Source: Pseudomonadota bacterium
GTDB taxonomy: Bacteria > Pseudomonadota > Gammaproteobacteria > Acidithiobacillales > Acidithiobacillaceae
Length of the DNA: 64,000 nucleotides
Reading direction: 5' to 3'
Assembly: GCA_021821885.1 (NCBI GenBank)
Contig: JAKARO010000002.1
Location: forward strand, 1-64,000
The position numbers were made by a program, and so were the translations under genes. The notes below the pieces were generated by a model. That model saw only the letters and a list, made by a program, of their open reading frames with translations. It was not told the DNA's origin and did no database searches. This document shows positions 57,289-64,000 of this stretch, in pieces; the first letter of the stretch is position 1; every line of letters starts with the position of its first letter.

Positions 57289-57735
57289 ATGAGATGGCGT
57301 GAGCAGGTTTTGCTGTCGGGAGGGCGCGAACTTCCCCAGATCCGGGTCAGCCTGATGGCCTTTTTCCGCCCGCTGGCCATTTTTCTGTTTTCCCTCCTGC
57401 TGTTCTGGGGCGGTACGAGACTCGCGGATATGGCCGGTACGGTCGCCTTGGTCCTGTCCATCATTGACGCCGCTACAGTGGGGGCCCTGTTTTTTTCTAC
57501 AGCCTGCTGGGCGAACGGTACCCAGCTTTTTGTGCGGTATGGGGTGGTGCGGCCGGTCTATGCCTCGGTGGATGCGGCTGATATCCGTGGTATCGGCGTA
57601 GACCAGTCCGCTGCCGGACGGCTGCTGGGTTACGGATCAGTGGTCATTCTTGCCCGGACCGCCGGGATACGGATGCAGTTCATCCACAATCCTGCCGCGG
57701 CTGCAGACCGGATCCGGGAAAGCCTTCAGGCCTAG
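57289..57735 (+). CDS. Membrane protein with a PH-like domain
   Basis: The protein has 148 residues from the ATG at 57289. GTG starts at 57277 and 57280 are alternatives with GGAGG nearby. Two hydrophobic segments (about 20-40 and 50-70) are followed by a bacterial PH (YdbT-like) domain (WANGTQLFVRYGVVRPVYASV, then LLGYGSVVILARTAG). Such proteins sit in the inner membrane with the PH domain in the cytoplasm. Role unknown. Confidence 0.72.
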   Translation: MRWREQVLLSGGRELPQIRVSLMAFFRPLAIFLFSLLLFWGGTRLADMAGTVALVLSIIDAATVGALFFSTACWANGTQLFVRYGVVRPVYASVDAADIRGIGVDQSAAGRLLGYGSVVILARTAGIRMQFIHNPAAAADRIRESLQA

Positions 57736-57885
57736 CCGTAAACCCGGTACCGCTACAGGTAATACCGCACGACCCGCATGGCCAGAATATCCTGGTCATG
57801 CGGAGAGACAGTCCGCGGGAAGGAACGCGGCTGGACCACCATCTGGAATCTGCTATGGCCAGCCAGCTGGCCGGGAGAAGGAGTG

Positions 57886-58482
57886 ATGACAGAATCAGGC
57901 AGGGATTTTGATGCGGTCACCAAAACCATTCACCTGGGCATGGCTACTGTGCTGCCGCTCCAGATGGTGGGCGGACTGTTTGTCCACGATCCCCATACGC
58001 TATGGTATCTGTATGCCCACGAATATCTGGGCATTCTGGCAATTGCGATTCTGCTCGCCAGGTGGCTTTGGATTTATACTGCGAGCCAGGCCAATGTCCT
58101 GTTTCCCTGGGGATCTGACGGAAGAAAAAAAGTACTGGCCGACCTCCGTAACCTGCGTTCCGGCATTCTGCCGGATCACCTATATGGGGTGGGCCTGCCT
58201 GGCTTCTGGCACGGGATCGGGCTGATCGTATATTCCATCCTTGCAGCAACAGGCCTGATCCTGCTGTTTGTGCTTCCCGGCCACCATTCGGTTCTTGGGA
58301 TTTCATCTCACAATTTCCGTCTGTATACAGAGATATCCCTGATCCACAAGATGGCTTCCTATCTTGGATGGGTCTATCTGGCCGGGCATGTCGGTCTGGC
58401 CATTTTTCACCAGATTGCCGGAGACAACGTCCTGGGACGGATGTTTTTCCTTGGGGGACGGCGGAGCGCGTCCGGGCGCTGA
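57886..58482 (+). CDS. Cytochrome b561-type membrane protein
   Basis: The protein has 198 residues. GAAGGAG lies upstream of the ATG. Four hydrophobic helices contain His residues suited to heme b (IHLGM near 16, YAHEYLG near 45, WHGIG near 110, VYLAGHVGLAIFHQI near 165-178). It resembles the b561 / Ni-Fe hydrogenase cytochrome b group. It may link quinones to a periplasmic partner, and its place after the pet/HiPIP cluster suggests a redox role (inference). Confidence 0.78.
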   Translation: MTESGRDFDAVTKTIHLGMATVLPLQMVGGLFVHDPHTLWYLYAHEYLGILAIAILLARWLWIYTASQANVLFPWGSDGRKKVLADLRNLRSGILPDHLYGVGLPGFWHGIGLIVYSILAATGLILLFVLPGHHSVLGISSHNFRLYTEISLIHKMASYLGWVYLAGHVGLAIFHQIAGDNVLGRMFFLGGRRSASGR

Positions 58483-58577
58483 GACCACCCGCCTGTGTAC
58501 AGGGAGCGTTTTTTTGGCACGATTTATGCTTATAATACCTGCATTCCATATTTTCAGATAAAAACCGGAGCAGGACC

Positions 58578-59117
58578 ATGTACGCCTGGATAATCAGCAG
58601 CCTGACAGGAATGGTGCGCGCGACCGCCCCCATCCTCCACCATTATGGACTGGTGGCCATTGTCGCCGTGCTGGTGGCCGAAAACCTGGGCATTATCTTT
58701 GCCCCAGGGGAATCGGTCATCGTAGCGGGAGGATTCTTGGCAGCAAAAGGAGTTCTGTCCATCTGGATGGTCATTCCGGCAGGCATTGTGGCGTCTATTC
58801 TGGGGGGGTATGCGGCCTATGCGCTGGGTAACCGCTATGGCCCGGAGAAAATGCTGCGCTATGGCCGGTACCTGCGTATTACCCCGGCCATGCTGGACCG
58901 GGTACACCGGTTTTTCCAGAGATTTGGCGCTCCGGTAGTGACAGTTGGCCGGTTTGTCATACCGCTCCGCCAGCTGCAGGGTTATGCGGCGGGAGCGGCT
59001 GCCATGGGCTTTGTCCGGTTTGCCGTCTGGAGCGCCGTTGGTGCGGTTCTGTGGGTTTCGGTCTGGGGCCTCGGATCGTGGGCCCTTGCACAACAGATCC
59101 CCGTGCACCTCGCCTGA
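58578..59117 (+). CDS. DedA-family membrane protein
   Basis: The protein has 179 residues. The family motifs are AENLGIIFAPGESVIVAGG near residue 35, GGYAAYALGNRYGPE and RFVIPLRQLQGYAAGAAAMG. Several membrane helices, including re-entrant loops, are inferred. DedA proteins move undecaprenyl-phosphate or other lipids and affect pH and drug tolerance. No clear partner nearby. Confidence 0.88.
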   Translation: MYAWIISSLTGMVRATAPILHHYGLVAIVAVLVAENLGIIFAPGESVIVAGGFLAAKGVLSIWMVIPAGIVASILGGYAAYALGNRYGPEKMLRYGRYLRITPAMLDRVHRFFQRFGAPVVTVGRFVIPLRQLQGYAAGAAAMGFVRFAVWSAVGAVLWVSVWGLGSWALAQQIPVHLA

Positions 59118-59561
59118 GTGCCCGGTACGGTGGAAAAGAGTGGCCCCTGAGCGGGCCTTGATCCGCACGGTTTCCCAGGACACCAGAAGACCTTTCTGCC
59201 ATATCCTGTCCAGGTTTCTTCCCCATAGGCATTTCCGGACGGGAGTTCCCTGGTGGTAACGCCACTGCCGGGTCTGCTTTGGCCGGCTGGTTTCGCCCCG
59301 TGCCCGTCGCTGCCTGCAGGGGGCATGTCGTCAAGGCGTTTCCTGATGGTCAAAAAACGGGAAAATTTCTTTCATTTTTTTCATGCGGTTGGCCAAATCA
59401 CCCGGGATCCGTCGCCCATGGGCAACAGAATGGAATGGTGTTTTCCGCTCTGCTTCTCCAGCAGGGCTGAAATATTGGAGCCAGTGGTGGATTTCTGGCG
59501 CTGGTATGGGTATTGCACTTCACCTTCCCAAGTGTTCTTTCCCCTCTCAAGGAGGATCTGC
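59118..59561. other. Intergenic, no recognised gene
   Basis: An open frame from 59253 runs into the next gene but has no domain or start signal before 59562. The stretch has a T-rich part near 59360-59385. I see no hairpin of terminator type. Confidence 0.4.
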
Positions 59562-59774
59562 ATGTCTGCAGCAAGAGTTTCCGCGACGGTCGTGGCCCTG
59601 GTATCCGTATTTGCCGTAGCCCCCGCTTGTGCCGCACCGGGAGGAGCGGAATCCGGTACGGTGGCCGCCACCTCCAACCGGGTACCCGGCCAGCTGCCGA
59701 TGAGCAAACGGGACGTAGCCTACCGGGTATCACTGGCTGGAGTCCCGTTCCTCCCGGAGGGCGGAGGGCAGTAG
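59562..59774 (+). CDS. Small secreted protein
   Basis: The protein has 70 residues. GGAGG lies 7 bases before the ATG. A signal peptide (ATVVALVSVFAVAPACA, cut near residue 24) leaves a mature part of about 46 residues with no Cys and no known motif. It lies just before the LEA-like lipoprotein gene, so both may act in the envelope. No function is evident. Confidence 0.5.
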   Translation: MSAARVSATVVALVSVFAVAPACAAPGGAESGTVAATSNRVPGQLPMSKRDVAYRVSLAGVPFLPEGGGQ

Positions 59775-59842
59775 CCGTGCCGGGTGATGTTGTGGGATGG
59801 ACGGCAACTTTGCCTTCCGGACGGGAATGGAGAGCAAGGCTG

Positions 59843-60352
59843 ATGCATTTCCGGAGCGTCTCCCTGTTTCTGGCCTTTGGCCTCGTGGCCACCGTTTCGC
59901 TTTCGGGCTGCGCTACTTCCGCAAGGCCCAAGGTCCGGCTGAAGGGTGTGCAGATCCTCACCACAAAGGCCAAAATGGCCCGTCTGGGAATAGACGTGGC
60001 GGTGTACAACCCAAACCGGTTTGCCATTCCGCTTGAGGCAGGACAGGCGACAGTCCGGGCAGATGGAGATGTTGCCGGATGGGGAGCCCTGGCGAAACCC
60101 GTCCGGCTTCCGGCGAGGGAGACTGTAGACGTGATGGTCCCGGTCACCCTTTCCATGGCTTTTGTACAGCAGCACTGGACAGATCTCCTGAGCGCCAGGA
60201 CCCTCACATGGAGTGTGCGGGGTTCAGTATCGGTCCAGGGATTCCCCAGCCCGATCCCTGTGTCCTGGAAAGGCAGTATCCCCCGAAAAACCTTGGAGTA
60301 CCTGGAGGAAATGGAACTGGATCGCCTGCTCCACGGGCAGCCGGGTGGGTGA
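59843..60352 (+). CDS. LEA type 2-like lipoprotein
   Basis: The protein has 169 residues from the ATG at 59843. The lipobox VSLSGC gives an acylated Cys near residue 22. The remainder fits the LEA14/WHy fold (LGIDVAVYNPNRFAIPLEAG, DVMVPVTLSM, SVQGFPSPIPVSWKG). Such proteins occur in the periplasm of many Proteobacteria with no assigned activity. It follows the small secreted protein by 68 bases. Confidence 0.78.
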   Translation: MHFRSVSLFLAFGLVATVSLSGCATSARPKVRLKGVQILTTKAKMARLGIDVAVYNPNRFAIPLEAGQATVRADGDVAGWGALAKPVRLPARETVDVMVPVTLSMAFVQQHWTDLLSARTLTWSVRGSVSVQGFPSPIPVSWKGSIPRKTLEYLEEMELDRLLHGQPGG

Positions 60353-60568
60353 ACGAAGGCCATCGCTGCTATCCCGCCAGGACACCTGGGTGGATTTCTG
60401 CAGCACGGGCAGCAGGTCTGTTCTACACTGTCAGGAAGGATGGAAAGGACTGGGATGAAACCGCCTCCTGGAGGGTGAGCCGGAAATGTCTTCTGCGGGT
60501 TGTTTCCAGGACACATCCGGACATGTAGCGTGACCGGGTTCATTGTCTGAAGGGCAGGGGGGTGAGGG

Positions 60569-61264
60569 ATGGGTGGAACAGGGACAAAAGCCCGGGTCGT
60601 GATTTCCAGGGATGGTCCCTATCTGGTGACAGGAGCGGTGCCCCTTACTGGACAGACTATCGTGACGGATGCCGCAGGGGAAGCAGAGGCGTGGGAAATG
60701 GGCAGGAGCTATCCGGCGCGGGAAAGCTATGCGCTATGCCGCTGCGGGCGTTCGATCAGTAAGCCGTACTGTGATGGCTCGCATCTCGAATCCGGTTTTG
60801 ATGGAACGGAGACGGCCAGCCGCGAAGACTATGCCAGTCAGGCTGAAGTGCTGGAGGGCCTTGGGGGTCTTGCTCTCCTGGATGCGGAAAAACTGTGCGC
60901 GGCCGCCCGTTTCTGCGATCCGCATGGCCAGGTTTGGAACCAGATCTGGCAAACAGATGATCCTGACGTCCGTAACCATTTCCTCCGGCAGGTGGGAAAC
61001 TGTCCGGCCGGACGTCTTGTGGCATGGAACCGGGAGGCTGGGCAGCCCGTTGAGCCAGAGTTTTCTCCCTCGATTGGCGTCGTGGAAGATCCAGCCCAGG
61101 GCTGCAGTGGTCCGCTCTGGTTGCGCGGAGGTGTTGCCCTCGTGTCGTCTGATGGATTCGAATATGCGGTGCGTAATCGCGTTACGCTATGCCGCTGCGG
61201 GGAATCAAGGAACAAGCCTTTCTGTGATGGATCCCACGTTGCAGTGAAATTCTGCGCAGGGTAG
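60569..61264 (+). CDS. Double CDGSH iron-sulfur protein
   Basis: The protein has 231 residues. Two CDGSH 2Fe-2S motifs are present: CRCGRSISKPYCDGSH (Cys57, Cys59, Cys68, His72) and CRCGESRNKPFCDGSH (Cys208, Cys210, Cys219, His223), at the middle and extreme C-terminus. About 130 residues of unknown fold lie between, with three other Cys. CDGSH proteins (mitoNEET type) carry labile 2Fe-2S clusters and respond to redox or iron state. No signal peptide, so cytosolic. No operon partner. Confidence 0.88.
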   Translation: MGGTGTKARVVISRDGPYLVTGAVPLTGQTIVTDAAGEAEAWEMGRSYPARESYALCRCGRSISKPYCDGSHLESGFDGTETASREDYASQAEVLEGLGGLALLDAEKLCAAARFCDPHGQVWNQIWQTDDPDVRNHFLRQVGNCPAGRLVAWNREAGQPVEPEFSPSIGVVEDPAQGCSGPLWLRGGVALVSSDGFEYAVRNRVTLCRCGESRNKPFCDGSHVAVKFCAG

Positions 61265-61566
61265 CGCTGCGCATGCTTTGGATGCGCAGTTGTCAAGGGC
61301 CATGTACTGCAGATTCCAGTGTATTCTGTGGGCAAGCCCATGCCGCTGGAATGGGCGTCCGGTTCTTGTTTGGCTTTGGCGGAATGCGTTTATGTCCCAA
61401 GCCTGAAAGAAATTCTGCACGAAATTCCGTGATCGTAGCAATTTGTGGGTATTGATCCGGAAGAGACTGTATTTCCGGGGCAATCCCATTCTGCATTTTT
61501 CCGTGGTCCGGAACTGTGCGATGAGCCGTGTTCGCCTGGATGCCCATCCCTGGTTATAGGGAACAC
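61265..61566. other. Intergenic, no recognised gene
   Basis: This gap lies between the CDGSH gene and the terminator of tRNA-Glu. Frames on both strands are short and have no ribosome-binding site. Nothing else is visible. Confidence 0.4.
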
Positions 61567-61612
61567 AAAAAACCATGGGCTTCTGCCTGATCGCAGAAGC
61601 CCATGGTTTTTT
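61567..61612 (-). terminator. Terminator of tRNA-Glu
   Basis: AAAAAACCATGGGCTTCTGC pairs with GCAGAAGCCCATGGTTTTTT around a 6-base loop, a perfect 20-bp stem with A/T ends. It works for the tRNA on the minus strand and may also end transcription coming from the CDGSH gene. Confidence 0.92.
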
Positions 61613-61688
61613 TGGCGTCCCCATGGGGGTTCGAACCCCAGTTACCGCCGTGAAAGGGCGGTGTCCTAGGCCACTAGACGATGGGGAC
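61613..61688 (-). tRNA. tRNA-Glu (TTC)
   Basis: This is a 76-base cloverleaf with acceptor GTCCCCA, anticodon TTC within CTTTCAC, T arm GGGGTTCGAACCCC, and an encoded CCA at the 3' end (61613-61615). Its own promoter lies at 61703-61732. An insertion sequence begins 66 bases upstream of the tRNA 5' end. Confidence 0.97.
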
Positions 61689-61702
61689 CAGCGAGTTCGC
61701 GA

Positions 61703-61732
61703 ATCATACCGGTAAAATGCCTTTTAAAGCAA
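61703..61732 (-). promoter_or_regulatory. Promoter of tRNA-Glu
   Basis: On the minus strand TTGCTT (61732-61727) is 18 bases from TATGAT (61708-61703), and the tRNA starts 14 bases later. The promoter lies between the tRNA and the insertion sequence, so the insertion has not removed it. Confidence 0.65.
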
Positions 61733-61753
61733 GACCCAGCCTTGTCCAATATG

Positions 61754-62984
61754 AAATGAGTCTGGAGGGTGCAGGCATATCCACTATAGTAATGAATCTG
61801 AAGCCGGCTCTAAATTTGTTCATGATGGGGGATAAAAACCATCATGAAACCCGAAGATTTGACAAGCATCGACTCGCCTGGAGATTTCCTGTGTGGCACA
61901 CAGGCCGTAGCCTTTACGGTCATCAGCGACAAGGACACCCGCTATCGCTGGATCCGGGACGAGTTGGTCAGGTTTAGCTGCCTATCCTGTTCTCGCCAGC
62001 AGATTACGCGACTGGTGAGCCAATACCGCTGCTGGCGGTCATGGACGAACGTCATGGGACGCCCTGCGGCCCCGCCATGAAGAAGCTTTGCGAGCGTGCC
62101 TATGGGATCTTCGGTCAGGTGGAGTACGAGCGGTTGGCCACGATCTCGGTCAGCCACCTGTACAACTTGCGCAGATCCACGACCTACACCCGGCAGCGGC
62201 GCCACTTCGAGAAGACCCGACCCAGGGTGTCGAGCATCGGGGAGAGACGCAAACCCCGGACCAACGGCAAGCCCGGCTACATCCGCATCGACACCGTTCA
62301 CCAAGGCGACCAGGACAAGCAGAAGGGCGCCTATCATATCAATGCCGTCGACGAGGTGACGCAGTTCGAAGTGGTTTGCAGTGTCGAGAAGATCAGTGAG
62401 CGCTCCCTGATCCCCGCACTGGAGCAGATGCCCGACGCCTTCCCCTTCACCCTGCCCGGCTTCCACTCGGACAATGGCTCGGAATACATCAACAGCCGGG
62501 TTGCCGGGCTACTCGATAAGCTGCGCATTGAGTTTACCAGGTCACGCTCCCGGCACAGCAACGACAATGCATTGGCAGAAAGCAGGAATGCGGCGGTGGT
62601 CAGAAAACAGTTCGGCTACAGTCATATTCCGCAACGTTGGGCGGCGCTGATCAATGACTTCAATCGCGAGCACCTGAACCCCTACCTGGACTTTCACCGC
62701 CCCTGCTTTTTCCCGGAAACCCGCACCGATGCCAAGGGCAAGGAACGCAAGGTCTAGCGCTATGAGAATCTGATGATCCCCTACGACAAACTCAAATCAC
62801 TGCCCGGCGCTAAAGACTGTTTGAAGCCCGGGGTGACCTTTGCCATACTCGACGCCGTTGCTCTGCGGATCAGCGACAACCAGGCGGCGGAGCAGCTCCA
62901 GAAAGCCCGCCAGAAACTCTTCAAAATCATCCATGGACAGACCCAGAAAACCGGCCGGCTCTAACACGCTTCTCCAGACTCATT
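61754..62984 (+). mobile_element. Insertion sequence with 13-bp ends and a 5-bp target duplication
   Basis: The ends are inverted repeats: AATGAGTCTGGAG at 61755-61767 and CTCCAGACTCATT at 62972-62984. ATATG occurs on both sides (61749-61753 and 62985-62989), consistent with a target-site duplication. Length about 1.23 kb. It carries a DDE transposase of the integrase-core type that is broken. It lies between tRNA-Glu and xseB. Confidence 0.8.
61844..62964 (+). pseudogene. DDE transposase (integrase core), frameshifted with an internal stop
   Basis: The first part (MKPEDLTSIDSPGDFLCGTQ to about position 62080) is in a different frame from the catalytic part, so there is a frameshift near 62030-62080. 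The catalytic part has IRIDTVHQGD, FHSDNGSEY and ALAESRNAAVVRKQFGY, the three acidic residues of an rve-type core. TAG at 62755-62757 then stops the frame, but the same frame continues with RYENLMIPYDKLKSLPGAKD to 62964. With both lesions it cannot make an intact enzyme. The motifs fit IS481-type or related integrase-core elements; the exact family is uncertain. Confidence 0.82.
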
Positions 62985-63229
62985 ATATGGATTGGAAAAT
63001 ACTGACCCGGCTTGCGCGGTCGGTGTGGACTGCGGTGCAGGCCGGATGGGGTGCCAGAAAACGGGCTGGAGATGGTGCCCATTTCTCCGGAGATCAGGGC
63101 GTCTGGAGTCTGGTCGTGCGAATTCCGGCGTTCTGCCCAGCTTTTGTTGAATAGACCCGCCCTCGGAGCCAGGATGCGGGATGGTTCTCGCTTGCCCAGG
63201 GGAGGGGGGCTAGTGTTTAATTGGTGCAC

Positions 63230-63502
63230 ATGAAAAAAACCATTTCAGCCGGCAGCGGTGTCCAGAAGGATTCCGGCGGCGATACCCAGGATTTTGCCAG
63301 CACACTGGCTGCACTGGAGCAGACTGTACAGCGTATGGAAGCCGGACAGCTGGGACTGGAGGAATCTGTTGCCCTCTTCCAGCGCGGCGTGGAGCTGGCC
63401 GGTCGTGCCGAGGCCCAGTTGCGTGGCGCAAGGCAGAAAGTCGATCTCCTGCTGGGCGACAGTGACATTCCTTTGCCCCTTCCCGAAGAAGAGGATCAAT
63501 GA
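63230..63502 (+). CDS. xseB: Exodeoxyribonuclease VII small subunit
   Basis: The protein has 90 residues from MKKTISAGSG; a GTG 9 bases earlier is in frame. The coiled-coil region (FASTLAALEQTVQRMEAG, then LEESVALFQRGVELAGRAEA) is typical. It joins XseA to degrade single-stranded DNA. It overlaps the ispA start by 4 bases (ATGA), the usual xseB-ispA arrangement. The insertion sequence ends about 245 bases upstream. Confidence 0.92.
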   Translation: MKKTISAGSGVQKDSGGDTQDFASTLAALEQTVQRMEAGQLGLEESVALFQRGVELAGRAEAQLRGARQKVDLLLGDSDIPLPLPEEEDQ

Positions 63503-64000
63503 ACCCCCAACCGACCGCGAGTCCTGAAACTTTTTCCCATTTCCGTGAGCGTATTGCCCTGCGCGTGGAACGTGTGCTGGAAGAACTGCTGCCGGCGGCC
63601 GATGCCTTCCCGGCGCGCCTGCACGAAGCCATACGCTACAGTACACTGGGTGGCGGGAAACGTATCCGGCCCCTGCTGGTGTATGCGGCCGGTGCCTGCC
63701 TTCAGGTGCACGAAAGTCTGCTGGACCGTCCTGCAGCGGCCCTGGAGATGGTGCATGCCTACTCCTTGGTGCACGACGACCTGCCGGGAATGGACAACGA
63801 TGATCTCCGCCGGGGCCGTCCGACCTGCCACCGCGCCTATGATGAGGCGACGGCGATTCTGGTAGGCGATTCCCTGCTGACGGCGGCCTTCGGGGTCCTG
63901 TCGACTCCCGGGTCCGGTCTTTCGCCACTTCAGCAGATGTCCATGGTCCATGTACTTTCCCAGGCTGCAGGTTCCCGCGGTATGGTGGGTGGACAGGCCA
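63499..64000 (+). CDS. ispA: Farnesyl/geranyl diphosphate synthase, partial
   Basis: The frame runs off the right edge with 167 codons present. The first Asp-rich motif is SLVHDDLPGMDNDDLRRGRP, followed by TCHRAYDEATAILVGDSLLT. The early GGGKRIRPLL binds pyrophosphate. It lengthens isoprenoid chains from IPP and DMAPP, in an operon with xseB (and commonly dxs further on). Confidence 0.94.
   Translation, partial: MNPQPTASPETFSHFRERIALRVERVLEELLPAADAFPARLHEAIRYSTLGGGKRIRPLLVYAAGACLQVHESLLDRPAAALEMVHAYSLVHDDLPGMDNDDLRRGRPTCHRAYDEATAILVGDSLLTAAFGVLSTPGSGLSPLQQMSMVHVLSQAAGSRGMVGGQA

Overview
The window is GC-rich bacterial chromosome. Its gene content points to an acidophilic, iron- and possibly sulfur-oxidising autotroph close to Acidithiobacillus. 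The best evidence is at 48.3-56.5 kb: a Cyc2-like outer-membrane porin-cytochrome, two cytochromes c4, a short-chain dehydrogenase, a complete bc1 complex (petABC) and two HiPIP/Iro-like proteins in one directional cluster. The sdr-petA-petB-petC-hip order matches the pet operons known from Acidithiobacillus. Assignment to the genus is inference. No rusticyanin or terminal oxidase gene is in the window.

Layout. 1-0.75 kb: decayed IS3-family fragments. 1.2-5.2 kb: a secreted orphan, then a minus-strand SOS group (DUF1643, PLD-like, umuD, umuC) with a LexA box against the umuD start. 5.6-9.9 kb: pfkB pseudogene, MscS channel, glutathione-dependent formaldehyde detoxification (frmA, fghA), a double cupin. 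9.9-15.8 kb: an RND tripartite efflux operon behind a promoter with a TetR-like palindrome. 16.7-21.4 kb: tRNA-Arg and tmRNA with a decayed foreign segment between them (broken serine recombinase, ParB-type HTH protein, AbiE-type toxin-antitoxin pair with a perfect palindromic operator). 21.4-26.7 kb: mutS, a Bax-inhibitor-1 protein, an exonuclease, an aldolase, an Smr protein. 26.7-35.7 kb: a long minus-strand run (pcnB, cca, folK, panB, panC, a fused FAD/Fe-S dehydrogenase). 35.9-46.2 kb: guaBA, an HdeD protein, tRNA-Leu, rnr, ppk2, a PilZ protein, xseA, thioredoxin. 46.3-47.2 kb: tonB. 48.3-56.5 kb: the electron-transfer cluster. 56.7-61.3 kb: lipoprotein, PH-domain protein, cytochrome b561, DedA, LEA-like lipoprotein, double-CDGSH protein. 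61.6-64.0 kb: tRNA-Glu, an insertion sequence with intact ends but a broken transposase, xseB, and ispA running off the end.

How the parts work together. The cluster at 48-56 kb can be read as one electron route. The Cyc2-like protein takes electrons at the outer membrane. Periplasmic cytochromes c4 and HiPIPs carry them. The bc1 complex exchanges them with the quinone pool, in iron oxidisers often in the uphill direction that feeds NAD reduction. Unusual points are a PPWY sequence where cytochrome b normally has PEWY, a CNHLCC Rieske box, several strong hairpins between genes, and near-identical DNA for the signal regions of the two HiPIPs while the mature parts differ. Outside this cluster the most striking gene is a UmuD homologue that keeps the cleavage-site region but lacks both the catalytic Ser and Lys, under a LexA box that appears to drive a leaderless mRNA.
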